Source of the DNA: CAYMTN01 sp964393335
GTDB taxonomy: Bacteria; Chloroflexota; Anaerolineae; Aggregatilineales; Aggregatilineaceae
DNA: 34,435 bases
NCBI GenBank assembly: GCA_964393335.1
Contig: CAYMTN010000032.1
Coordinates: 1 to 34,435, forward strand
Direction of reading: 5' to 3'
This document shows, one piece after another, positions 25,889 through 34,068 of this stretch. The translations under genes were made by a program, and so were the position numbers. Under the pieces are notes generated by a model that was given only the letters and a program-made list of their open reading frames with translations, did no database searches and was not told where the DNA came from. Each line of letters starts with the position of its first letter. Positions within the stretch are counted from its first letter, which is position 1.

Positions 25889-27946
25889 ATGAAGATCATG
25901 AAATTCAACTGGGGACATTGGCATTTGCTGCCGGGAACAGACGCGATCTTCCCGGCAACCGTGACGGATGTGCAGCTCGAACCGGATGCGCTGGTCGTCA
26001 CCGGCTATGATCGCCCGATTCGCGGGCGGTGGGATTTTCTGGATGGGGCCATTATCACGGCGCGTTTTTCGTCGCCGATGCCCAATGTGATCCGCGTCCA
26101 ACTCAGCCACTTCAAGGGGCGGCGCGAGCGCGTACCCGCGTTTGACCTCGACTATGCGCGTGCCAACCCGGCGGTGTCCACCCGGCGGGACGAGCAGCAC
26201 GCCCGGTTGGATAGTGGCGATCTGTCGGTGGTCGTGCCGACGGACGGCGAATGGCGATTCACGTTCCTGCGCGGTGGCAGCGCCCTGACCGAGAGCGAGC
26301 CGCGTGCGGTGGGGTTGTTCACGCAGGACGGCAAAACCTACATGCGCGAGCAGTTGTCGCTCCAGGTAGGTGAAACGGTGTACGGCCTGGGCGAGCATTT
26401 TGGGCCGCTGGTGAAAAATGGGCAGTCCATCGACATCTGGAACGAGGACGGCGGCACCGACTCGGAATACGCCTACAAAAACGTGCCGTTCTACGTCACC
26501 AGCCAGGGGTACGGGGTGCTGGTCAACCACCCGGGCCGCGTATCGTACGAGGTGGCGTCGCATCACGTGCAGCGCGTGCAGTTCAGCGTCGAAGATCACA
26601 GCCTGGACTACATCATCTTCGGCGGGCCGACCATCAAGGATACGCTCGAACAATACACGGCGCTGAGCGGTCGCCCGGCGCAACTGCCCGCGTGGTCGTT
26701 TGGCCTGTGGCTGTCTACCTCGTTCACCACGAATTACGACGAACAGGACATTCTCACCAACATCAACCGGATGGAAGCGCTCGGCATCCCGATCAGCGTG
26801 TTTCATTTCGACTGTTTCTGGATGAAAGAACTTACGTGGTGCAGTTTTTTGTGGGACCAGCGGTTTTTCCCCGATCCGGCTGGTATGTTGAGCCGCATCA
26901 AAACCAGGGGGATCAAGATTTGCGTGTGGATCAATCCCTACATCGCGGAAGCATCGCCGCTGTTTGACGAAGGCATGGCGCAGGGTTACCTGCTGCAAAC
27001 ACCCGACGGGGACGTATACCAGGTGGATCACTGGCAGCCCGGCCTGGCGTTTGTGGATTTCACCAATCCGGCAGCGCGCGCCTGGTATGCCAGCAAACTG
27101 AAGGCGCTGATCGACATGGGCGTCGATGCGTTCAAAACGGACTTTGGCGAACGGATTCCTACGGATGTCCGTTATTTCGACGGATCAGACCCGGAACGGA
27201 TGCACAACTACTACACGTACCTGTATAACCAGACCGTGTTCGACCTGCTGCGCCAGGAAAAAGGCGACGGCGAAGCGGTCCTGTTTGCGCGGTCGGCCAC
27301 GACCGGCAGCCAGAAATACCCCGTTCACTGGGGCGGGGACAACAGCTCGACCTACCCCTCGATGGCCGAGACGCTGCGCGGCGGGCTGTCATTGTGTTTG
27401 AGCGGCTTCGGTTATTGGAGCCACGACATCAGCGGGTTCATCGGCACGGCAACCCCCGATCTGTACAAGCGGTGGGTCGCGTTTGGCCTGCTGTCGTCGC
27501 ACAGCCGCTTACACGGTAACGCCAGCATCCGCACGCCCTGGTTATTTGACGACGAAGCGATCGACGTCTTGCGTTTCTTCAACCGCCTGAAAACGCACCT
27601 CATGCCGTACCTGCTCGACGTGGCCCAACAGGCGCACGACCACGGCTGGCCGATGATGCGCGCCATGATCCTCGAATTTCCCGACGACCCGGCCAGCCGC
27701 TACCTCGACACGCAGTACATGCTGGGTCCGGCGCTGTTGGTCGCCCCAATTTTCAGCGCAGAGAGCGAGGTAACGTACTATCTGCCGGCGGGGGAATGGC
27801 GCAACCTGTTCACCGGGGAACTCGTCCAGGGGCCGGGCTGGCAGCGCGAAACGCACGATTATTTCAGTTTGCCGGTGTGGGTCCACGTGCGGCGCGGTGA
27901 CGCGTGGGGCTGCCTGCAAGGGCTGCCGCGCGAGGTGATGTCTTGA
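25889..27946 (+). CDS. yicI: GH31 alpha-xylosidase (YicI-like)
   Basis: This is a 685-residue glycoside hydrolase family 31 enzyme, probably cytoplasmic (no signal peptide), removing alpha-xylosyl groups from the non-reducing ends of oligosaccharides such as xyloglucan fragments. Nucleophile Asp418 lies in GVDAFKTDFGERIPTDV and acid/base Asp484 in HWGGDNSSTYPSM, aligning with Asp416 and Asp482 of E. coli YicI. FDCFWMKELTWCSFLWD is also YicI-like. After LPVWV (about residue 665) the protein ends with an unrelated-looking short tail (VHVRRGDAWGCLQGLPREVMS). The C-terminal beta domain of about 85 residues found in YicI (772 residues) is absent. Start ATG 25889 sits close to AAGGAA; ATG 25898 is an alternative. 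It stands alone on this strand, converging on the ABC-2 permease with a 13-bp gap. Confidence 0.93.
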   Translation: MKIMKFNWGHWHLLPGTDAIFPATVTDVQLEPDALVVTGYDRPIRGRWDFLDGAIITARFSSPMPNVIRVQLSHFKGRRERVPAFDLDYARANPAVSTRRDEQHARLDSGDLSVVVPTDGEWRFTFLRGGSALTESEPRAVGLFTQDGKTYMREQLSLQVGETVYGLGEHFGPLVKNGQSIDIWNEDGGTDSEYAYKNVPFYVTSQGYGVLVNHPGRVSYEVASHHVQRVQFSVEDHSLDYIIFGGPTIKDTLEQYTALSGRPAQLPAWSFGLWLSTSFTTNYDEQDILTNINRMEALGIPISVFHFDCFWMKELTWCSFLWDQRFFPDPAGMLSRIKTRGIKICVWINPYIAEASPLFDEGMAQGYLLQTPDGDVYQVDHWQPGLAFVDFTNPAARAWYASKLKALIDMGVDAFKTDFGERIPTDVRYFDGSDPERMHNYYTYLYNQTVFDLLRQEKGDGEAVLFARSATTGSQKYPVHWGGDNSSTYPSMAETLRGGLSLCLSGFGYWSHDISGFIGTATPDLYKRWVAFGLLSSHSRLHGNASIRTPWLFDDEAIDVLRFFNRLKTHLMPYLLDVAQQAHDHGWPMMRAMILEFPDDPASRYLDTQYMLGPALLVAPIFSAESEVTYYLPAGEWRNLFTGELVQGPGWQRETHDYFSLPVWVHVRRGDAWGCLQGLPREVMS

Positions 27947-27959
27947 CCGACCGGCGGCG

Positions 27960-28709
27960 TCATAAATCCTTACGGGCGAAGTGAACNNNNNNNNNNGCGA
28001 TCACGGCGACCGATACCAGCGTGAAGCCGAGCAGGATGTTCCATTCGTCACCGGCGGCATAGTTACCCACCAGCACGTCCGGCAGGGTGTCTACGACGTG
28101 CAGCGGCGAGAGAAACTCGACCTGGAACAGGGCCGCGATGCCGCCTGCCGAATACCAGAGGAACCACACGACGATCAGCGCCGCCAGCGTGCGGTTAAAG
28201 AGCGTGCTGAGCGCGACCGACACCGTCGTCAGCAGCACCAGCGTCATGCCAACCAACACGATGCCCCAGGTCACACCCGCCCAGTCTAACGCGCCGTTCC
28301 CATAGCGCGAGATGAGATAGGCCGCCGGGATGGTGATGAGCAGATACAGGCCGATCACCATCAGCAGCCGCGCGGCCATCTTCGCCAGCACGTAATCGTA
28401 ACGGGTCACGGCTTTGCTGAGGATGCTGTCGGCCACCACGCCTGCCTCGGATGACACCGCGCCGCTGGTATTGATGATGATGAACGTACTCCAGATCACC
28501 GGGAACGCGCCCAACAGCGCGGCCAGCGCATCGGCAGCGGTGCCGTCCTCACCCGTCGAGACCGCGATCATGAACATCGCCTGGAGGGCCATCAGGATCA
28601 GCCAGATGCGCACCGCCCACGAGCGGGCCATGCCGATCAGGTCGGCTTCCAGCAGGGCCTGAAACGCCATTGTTCTCCGGCTCAATTCGGAGGATTCGCG
28701 CAAAACCAT
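27960..28709 (-). CDS. ABC-2 type permease (crossed by an assembly gap)
   Basis: This is a membrane permease of the ABC-2 class, about 249 residues as assembled. Roughly six hydrophobic segments are visible, and the conserved loop is SILSKAVTRYDYVLAKMAARL. It ends VHFARKDL, typical of the family. It pairs with the ATPase encoded just upstream and probably exports a drug, lipid or polysaccharide-type substrate. Ten N (27987-27996) lie in the codons of the last helix, so its 3' end is unverified. ATG 28709 (GGAAGAGGAA upstream) is my start; ATG 28670 is the alternative. Either start overlaps the ATPase reading frame by 122-161 bp, which is unusual and may mean a frameshift in the ATPase end. 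Confidence 0.82.
   Translation of the reverse strand: MVLRESSELSRRTMAFQALLEADLIGMARSWAVRIWLILMALQAMFMIAVSTGEDGTAADALAALLGAFPVIWSTFIIINTSGAVSSEAGVVADSILSKAVTRYDYVLAKMAARLLMVIGLYLLITIPAAYLISRYGNGALDWAGVTWGIVLVGMTLVLLTTVSVALSTLFNRTLAALIVVWFLWYSAGGIAALFQVEFLSPLHVVDTLPDVLVGNYAAGDEWNILLGFTLVSVAVIXXXXVHFARKDL
27987..27996. other. run of ten N (assembly gap)
   Basis: Ten undefined bases interrupt the permease gene near its 3' end. Such a round number is normally a scaffolding placeholder, so the true distance and the join between the alpha-xylosidase side and the ABC-2 side are uncertain. Confidence 0.99.
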
Positions 28710-29658
28710 GAGATCGTTCCTCTTCCAGTAATTGAATGAACGCGTCAACCATTTCGTCGTGCAGCGAGTGAATCGCGTAGAGCCGCGCCCCGGCGTCGGC
28801 CACCAGCTGTAAGACCTGCCCCAGTTGGGCGGCGATAGGTCCATCGTGATCAAAATAGAGCTGGAGTCCGGCCAGGGTGCGCTCCCAGCGCACCGGGAGC
28901 GTGCTGGCAGCCAGCAGCGCACCGACCCGGTCGAGATCGCCCTCCAACTCCAACTCGATCCCGCCCGCCCGCGTAAACCGTTTCATCTCACTCACCGGCC
29001 CGGTGAAAATCAACTTACCCTCGCTCAGGATGCCGATGTAATCACACACTTTTTTGATGTCGCCCAGGTTATGCGACGATACCAGGATCGTCTTGACCTG
29101 CCCCAATTCCTGAAGCAGGTCAATGGTGTACTTGCGGCCTTCGGGGTCGAGTCCGGCGGTTGGCTCGTCCCAGATCAACAGGTCGGGATCGTTCATCAGC
29201 GAGGCGGCGATACCCAGCCGGGTCGTCATGCCGGTCGAGAAGTGTTTGATGCGCTGCGAGCTGGCCGAGAGCAGCCCGACCGCCCGCAGCAGCGCCGCCA
29301 GCCGGGGCCGGCGCACCTCGGCAGGCACGCCCGACAGTTTGCCCACGAAATCGAGGTACATGATCGGGTTCATATCCCTGGGGAACTGGGGATTGGTCGG
29401 CAGGAAACCGATCCGGCGGCGCAGGTGGACGGCGTTGGGCGTCATCGGCTCGCCAAATACTCGCACGCTGCCCGCCGTTGGGCTTTGCAGCCCCAACAGC
29501 AAGCGGACAGTGGTCGTTTTCCCGGCCCCGTTTGGCCCCACCAGCCCAAACACGACCCCTTGCGGCACGACCAGGTCCGCGCCGTTGAGCGCGATATGTT
29601 TGTTGGCGTAAATCTTGGTCAGGTTCCGGGTTTCGATCACGTTCGGAGGTGCATTCAT
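28549..29658 (-). CDS. ABC-2 type exporter ATPase
   Basis: This is an ATPase of a drug/ABC-2 type exporter. Walker A is GPNGAGKTT, the signature is the divergent FSTGM common in this subfamily, Walker B is LLIWDEPTAGLD and the H-loop is SSH. The canonical protein should end near VDAFIQLLEEE (about residue 310-315). The frame instead continues some 55 residues (ERSHGFARILRIEP...) through the start of the permease gene, with a Gly/Pro/Asp-rich sequence that does not look like a folded domain. A +1 shift just after LLEEE would end the gene at a TGA in about 15 codons. Start ATG 29658 has only a weak upstream purine run. It forms a two-gene unit with the permease. Confidence 0.9.
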   Translation of the reverse strand: MNAPPNVIETRNLTKIYANKHIALNGADLVVPQGVVFGLVGPNGAGKTTTVRLLLGLQSPTAGSVRVFGEPMTPNAVHLRRRIGFLPTNPQFPRDMNPIMYLDFVGKLSGVPAEVRRPRLAALLRAVGLLSASSQRIKHFSTGMTTRLGIAASLMNDPDLLIWDEPTAGLDPEGRKYTIDLLQELGQVKTILVSSHNLGDIKKVCDYIGILSEGKLIFTGPVSEMKRFTRAGGIELELEGDLDRVGALLAASTLPVRWERTLAGLQLYFDHDGPIAAQLGQVLQLVADAGARLYAIHSLHDEMVDAFIQLLEEERSHGFARILRIEPENNGVSGPAGSRPDRHGPLVGGAHLADPDGPPGDVHDRGLDG

Positions 29659-29696
29659 CGCGTGCTCGCTTGAAACTTCAACACAGGTCTACGTTG

Positions 29697-29705
29697 ATCG
29701 TAACA
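29697..29705 (-). promoter_or_regulatory. possible extended -10 before the ABC-2 ATPase
   Basis: On the minus strand TGTTACGAT resembles TGnTATAAT and lies about 40 bp upstream of ATG 29658. It sits in a 191-bp gene-free stretch (29659-29849) that otherwise shows only a loose 11-bp inverted repeat (29764-29774 with 29830-29840). Confidence 0.25.
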
Positions 29706-29849
29706 CAGCACAGCGCCGGTGGGTGTGATCGGCCCGGATCACCAGCTTACACAACGCTGCAACCTATCCGTGAATCACGCCGGGCGCGGGCGTACCGGCG
29801 GTTCGCCAACAGCGCTCCTACGAGCGTCATTTACGGATAGATGCCAAAC

Positions 29850-31034
29850 TCATAATTCGATGAGGTAGATCTGCACTCGCCCGCCGAAGTCGGACGCATA
29901 CAGGATACGGCTGCCGTCCCAACTCCACGTCGGGTGACAGTGGCTGCTCTGCGTGTGCCAGGACGTTTTGTGCGTGCACAACGTCTCGATCTGCGCTTTT
30001 TCGCCGGAAATGTCGATCAGGACGAGATCGTCCACGTCATCCCCGACCAGCCGCGAGTGATCCGGGTTGGCATGGTAATGATTGCAGTAGTAGGGCATCT
30101 CGATTTTGCGAACCAGATGGCCGTGTTTGTCCATCAGCCCGACAAACGGGATCATCGCGTTGACGTTGACCGGCACGTCGGTGACGACTGCCTGCGTGCG
30201 GTGCGACGTGATCGTGCCATCGTGGCCGGGGCCGCGATTGTCGAAGAAGATCAGGCCGTCCCGCGTCCAGAATTCGTGCCCGATCGAGTCGGCTTCATCC
30301 TGGCGGAAACACGGTTTGGCCTCGCGCGAGATAAAATCCATGTACCAGATGCGCTGAGTCACCAGGTTCCAGGGGCCTTCGTGGCAAAACATGCCAAAGG
30401 TAGCGTCGTCGGGCGCGCACTGGAAATGCCCAAGCTGGTGCGTATCCTTAAAAACGTCAAACCAGCCGGAGCCATCCAGATAGGCGACCGTGACGCGGCC
30501 ATCCTTGATCTCGTAAAAGCGCTCTTTGAACCCGCCGTAATTCGCGCTGTCATAGTGACTGTGCGCCTCGGTGGTTTCGTTGCGGCAAAACGCCACGTAG
30601 CGGCGGTTGGCGGCGATAGACGGCACGCTCGCCAGCTCAAAACCCGGCACATCTTCGTACAGCGTCGTGATCTGCCCGGTCTGCGTATTCAGCGCCTTGA
30701 CTTTCGAATTCGCCGTGCGGTAAGCGATGATCTGGCTATCGGGTGTCTTCGTCGCGGAGCCAGCGCCGTGCAGCGCATCGTCCGTAAGCTGCTCCATCTC
30801 GCCGGATGCCAGGTCCATGCGAAACACGTTATATACGGGGTCTTCGTGCGGGGCTTTGTCTTCGCCGGACGCGCGATCCGATATGAAATAGATCGCGTTC
30901 GTGTTCGAATCGAACGAGTTTTCAGTGAAGTAAAAATGCACATTGTTGCCGGTCGTGGTCAGTTGTGTGATCCGCCGCCCGGTTTTTTCATCTACGAACG
31001 CGCGTTTTTCTGACGGCCATGTCTGCCCAAGCAT
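29850..31034 (-). CDS. oligogalacturonate lyase-like beta-propeller (PL22 type)
   Basis: This is a 394-residue protein resembling oligogalacturonide lyases of polysaccharide lyase family 22, which cleave short pectin fragments in the cytoplasm. Propeller-like repeats are visible (TGNNVHFYFTENSFDSNTNAIYFISDR; TPDSQIIAYRT; WDGSRILYASDFGGRVQIYLIEL). Candidate metal/catalytic His and Gln residues sit in HQLGHFQCAPDD, SIGHEFW, YCNHYHANPD and TQSSHCHPTWSWDG, the last matching the C-terminal His cluster of the family. There is no signal peptide. AAAGGAAA precedes ATG 31034. It follows the heparinase-like gene by 33 bp on the same strand, so both are probably one operon for uronic-acid oligosaccharides. 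The exact substrate is inference. Confidence 0.82.
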   Translation of the reverse strand: MLGQTWPSEKRAFVDEKTGRRITQLTTTGNNVHFYFTENSFDSNTNAIYFISDRASGEDKAPHEDPVYNVFRMDLASGEMEQLTDDALHGAGSATKTPDSQIIAYRTANSKVKALNTQTGQITTLYEDVPGFELASVPSIAANRRYVAFCRNETTEAHSHYDSANYGGFKERFYEIKDGRVTVAYLDGSGWFDVFKDTHQLGHFQCAPDDATFGMFCHEGPWNLVTQRIWYMDFISREAKPCFRQDEADSIGHEFWTRDGLIFFDNRGPGHDGTITSHRTQAVVTDVPVNVNAMIPFVGLMDKHGHLVRKIEMPYYCNHYHANPDHSRLVGDDVDDLVLIDISGEKAQIETLCTHKTSWHTQSSHCHPTWSWDGSRILYASDFGGRVQIYLIEL

Positions 31035-31067
31035 TAACTTGTCGTTTCCTTTCCGGTGTAAACCGGT

Positions 31068-32972
31068 CTACTGAATCGTAATACGCATGTGGAACCGTTT
31101 GGTTCCTGCCGGCAGCGCGGCGGTCAGGCGCTTCAACACGCCGGTCCCGTGCCCCTGAGCGGTCGTTTTTTCGCCTTTGGCCGCGATCACCTTGTTTTCA
31201 CGGCACTCCTTTTCGAGCGACTCGACCTCAAAGCGCGCGTCCGCCGGTTCCACGATCTCCAGGCTGATACCCTGCTGCTCGCCCCGAATCCAGGCCCGGT
31301 TAGCCTCAGCCCGCACGGTATGCCAGCTCACGAACGCCTCTTCGACCGCCAGGGCTGCCGCCGAGTCAAATTCGTCAATGAGTTCGACCGCGCCCGTGTT
31401 CACGTCCAGCGTGAGGGTGCGCCGCGCGGCGGTCAGGGCCGGGATATCGTAGGCGGTGTGGAAATCGATCACGGCGATCTTTTTGCCGTCTTGCTCATCC
31501 GGCGTAACCAGTGTACCGTAAAACTGGCGCGTCCCGCCGAATTCGGGACCTGCCGCTTGCAGCGACCCATCGATACGCGGGACGTTGTGCGAATAGGAGT
31601 TGTTGAAGATGTTCTCGTAACGCTGCTGGCGGAAATACTGCTTGCTGTACAGGCCGCGCCCCGCATCCGGGATCAGGCTCTCGTCGCCAACGGTGAGGAT
31701 GAACGACCCGATATCCGTGTGGCTGTGGTGGCCATCGTTGTGCCCGGCTTTGGCGGCCAGAATCACCTGGGGGCCGTTGGCGGGCCGGGCGACATATTTG
31801 ATCACGGCGCTGGCCGGGAGCGTGTAGTCGTGCAGAGTCAGGGCCGGGATCGGCTGAGTCTCGTCCCACCACGCCGCGTGCCGGAGCATGACCGGCAGTT
31901 TGGCGATACTGTGCGGATCGAGGCGGTTCGCCTGGTCCAGCGGCACGAACAGCGCGCGCAGCTCATCGACGCCGGTCCGTTCCGCCAGCCGGTTGGCGAT
32001 GCCCACCGCGATGCGCTGCCGCTCCGTCGCGTCACCAAAATTGATGAACCGGTCCGGCGGGACGAGCGCCATCCCGACCGGATAACGCGCAATATCCCGC
32101 AGCTTGGGCTGCGCCAGCAAGTCCAGCTCGCCGCCAGTCAGCTCGCGCAGCAGTTCCGCCACCGTGACGTAGTACATCAGGCCGTAATTCCAGTAGCCAA
32201 CCCCTTCGATTGAGCCGCCATCCGGCTCGAACCCGGTTTCGATGTAGGCTTCGAACCCTTCCAGCACCAGGGCCAGCGCGTCGGCCAGCGTATTACGATC
32301 GGTTTCCAACCGCAAAAACGCCAATCCAATCGACCCGTTGCAGACGCCGTTCCAGTTGAGAGCGCCCTTGAACCACCAGTGATCGCGCGCGCGGGCCAGG
32401 TAAGGCTTGAAGATATGGCGCTCGACTTCCTGGCGGGCGCGCTGGCGCACTTCCGGCACCAAAACATCGCCCAGCAGGTACACCGTCTCGGCCAGCGCTG
32501 CGCCGGTTTCCGCCGCAAAGAGGTCAATCGAGTCCGGCTCGCGGGTGAGCATGGTGTGCGCGCCGAACGGCTCGGATCGCACGCGCGGCGGGTGAATGTC
32601 CCAATAGTCGGGGCCTTGCTCCTCGTGGGCGGGAAGCAGCCAGCTCGTCTCCTCGCAGATGCTCCACATCAAGTCGTGGACGGCATCGAGCATAACCTCA
32701 TCGCCCATGATCGTTTCGAAGACGGCGCGCGTCAGCCGGGCACGCTTCAGAAAATAGGGCATCTCGTACCCAGCGCGGAAACCGGTACGCTCAAACTCCC
32801 GGTAAAGCGTATAGGTCAACGCCGGGATCGCAGCCGTGTCGCGTGTCGCGTCGTGAATGGCTTGCAGCAGGCGGGGGGTGGTCGGGGACTGCCGGATGGA
32901 TGCCTGGAGGTCTTCTACCGGCTGGGGCACCGACAACCAGGCTTTGAGCTGCGCTTTGGTCGGTCGTATCAC
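31068..32972 (-). CDS. heparinase II/III-family polysaccharide lyase-like protein
   Basis: This is a 634-residue protein with an alpha-helical toroid-type N-terminal half (about 60-360; repeated Trp/Tyr-rich helices, e.g. WWFKGALNWNGVCNGSIG and GSIEGVGYWNYGL). A heparinase II/III beta-sandwich half follows. Its signature is AGHNDGHHSHTDIGSFILTVGDESLIPDAGRGLYSKQYF, with the His cluster that binds metal in these lyases. NNSYSHNVPRIDG is also typical. There is no signal peptide. The start is GTG 32972: it lies one base after the TAG of the upstream ATPase gene and is preceded by AGGAG, whereas earlier in-frame ATGs lie inside that ATPase gene. Members cleave uronic-acid polysaccharides (heparin, alginate, pectin-like); the substrate here is unknown. 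Confidence 0.85.
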   Translation of the reverse strand: MIRPTKAQLKAWLSVPQPVEDLQASIRQSPTTPRLLQAIHDATRDTAAIPALTYTLYREFERTGFRAGYEMPYFLKRARLTRAVFETIMGDEVMLDAVHDLMWSICEETSWLLPAHEEQGPDYWDIHPPRVRSEPFGAHTMLTREPDSIDLFAAETGAALAETVYLLGDVLVPEVRQRARQEVERHIFKPYLARARDHWWFKGALNWNGVCNGSIGLAFLRLETDRNTLADALALVLEGFEAYIETGFEPDGGSIEGVGYWNYGLMYYVTVAELLRELTGGELDLLAQPKLRDIARYPVGMALVPPDRFINFGDATERQRIAVGIANRLAERTGVDELRALFVPLDQANRLDPHSIAKLPVMLRHAAWWDETQPIPALTLHDYTLPASAVIKYVARPANGPQVILAAKAGHNDGHHSHTDIGSFILTVGDESLIPDAGRGLYSKQYFRQQRYENIFNNSYSHNVPRIDGSLQAAGPEFGGTRQFYGTLVTPDEQDGKKIAVIDFHTAYDIPALTAARRTLTLDVNTGAVELIDEFDSAAALAVEEAFVSWHTVRAEANRAWIRGEQQGISLEIVEPADARFEVESLEKECRENKVIAAKGEKTTAQGHGTGVLKRLTAALPAGTKRFHMRITIQ

Positions 32973-32973
32973 G

Positions 32974-34068
32974 CTAATTGACTCCTGAAAGAGATAATTC
33001 TTCTGCGAAATGACACGCCACGCCATGCCCGTTGAAGCTGCGCCAGGCCGGGTCTTCCTGGGAGCAGATCGGCTGTGCATAGCGGCAGCGGGCGTGGAAA
33101 TGACAGCCCGGCGGGGGATTCGCGGGGTTGGGCACATCGCCCGTCAGAATGATACGTTCGCGGCTCATGTCAGGATTGGTTGACGGCACGGCGGACAGCA
33201 GCGCTTCGGTATACGGGTGCAGCGGGTTATCGTACAACGTCACCGAATCGGCCAGCTCGACAACACGGCCAAGATACATCACGGCCACGCGGTTGCTGAT
33301 GTGCTGCACGACCGACAGATCGTGTGCGATGAACAGGTACGTCAGCCCCAGTTCCGTCTGCAAATCTTGCAGCAGATTCACCACCTGGGCCTGGACGGAT
33401 ACATCCAGGGCGGAGACCGGCTCGTCACAGACGATCAGGCGGGGACGCAGGGCCAGCGCGCGCGCGATCCCGATCCGCTGGCGCTGCCCGCCGCTAAAGG
33501 CGTTTGGATAACGGTTCATATATTCCGGGCGCAGTCCAACCCGCCGCAGCAGGTCACCGACTTCCGATTTCAGCGCGTTTCCTTTGGCCCGCTTGTGAAT
33601 GACCAGCGGCTCGCCGACGATATCCAGCACGGTCATGCGCGGATTCAGCGACGAATACGGGTCCTGGAAAATCATCTGGATTTCGTGACGGTACGCCATC
33701 AGATCGCGGTGGCTCAGCTTGGCGAAATCAATCATGTGCCCTTCACTGGCGCTGTCGGTTTTACTGGTGTGGTGGATATGGACGCGTAATTTCTTCAAAT
33801 TATCGGTTAGGTTTTCGTCTTCGTAGTAGAAGATCTGGCCCTCAGTGGGTTTGTAGGCGCGCACCACACAGCGTCCCAGGGTGGTTTTGCCGCACCCGCT
33901 CTCGCCAACCAATCCGAGCGTTTCCCCTCTGAAAATGTCAAAACTGACGCCATCGACCGCGCGCACATGGCCCACCGTGTGTTTGATCAAACCGCGCCGG
34001 ATCGGAAAATACATCTTCACGCGGCGGACAGAGAGCAAAGTCTTTGAGTTGTCTTCCATGGGCTTCAT
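32974..34068 (-). CDS. Opp/Dpp-type ABC transporter ATPase (OppF/DppF class)
   Basis: This is a 364-residue ATPase of an oligopeptide/dipeptide-type importer. Walker A is GESGCGKTT, then IQMIFQDPYSSLNPRMTV (Q-loop), signature FSGGQRQR, Walker B LIVCDEPVSALD and AHD H-loop. The C-terminal oligo_HPY region (GCHFHARCRYAQPICSQEDP ... GVACHFAEE) carries four Cys spaced as in relatives that bind a [4Fe-4S] cluster. Between Walker A and the Q-loop there is an insertion of about 40 residues (DNLKKLRVHIHHTSKTDSASEG and following). It starts ATG 34068, overlapping the preceding ATPase stop by 4 bp. Such importers also carry oligosaccharides in thermophiles and plant-associated bacteria; linkage to two lyase genes suggests uronide uptake here. 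Confidence 0.93.
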   Translation of the reverse strand: MKPMEDNSKTLLSVRRVKMYFPIRRGLIKHTVGHVRAVDGVSFDIFRGETLGLVGESGCGKTTLGRCVVRAYKPTEGQIFYYEDENLTDNLKKLRVHIHHTSKTDSASEGHMIDFAKLSHRDLMAYRHEIQMIFQDPYSSLNPRMTVLDIVGEPLVIHKRAKGNALKSEVGDLLRRVGLRPEYMNRYPNAFSGGQRQRIGIARALALRPRLIVCDEPVSALDVSVQAQVVNLLQDLQTELGLTYLFIAHDLSVVQHISNRVAVMYLGRVVELADSVTLYDNPLHPYTEALLSAVPSTNPDMSRERIILTGDVPNPANPPPGCHFHARCRYAQPICSQEDPAWRSFNGHGVACHFAEELSLSGVN

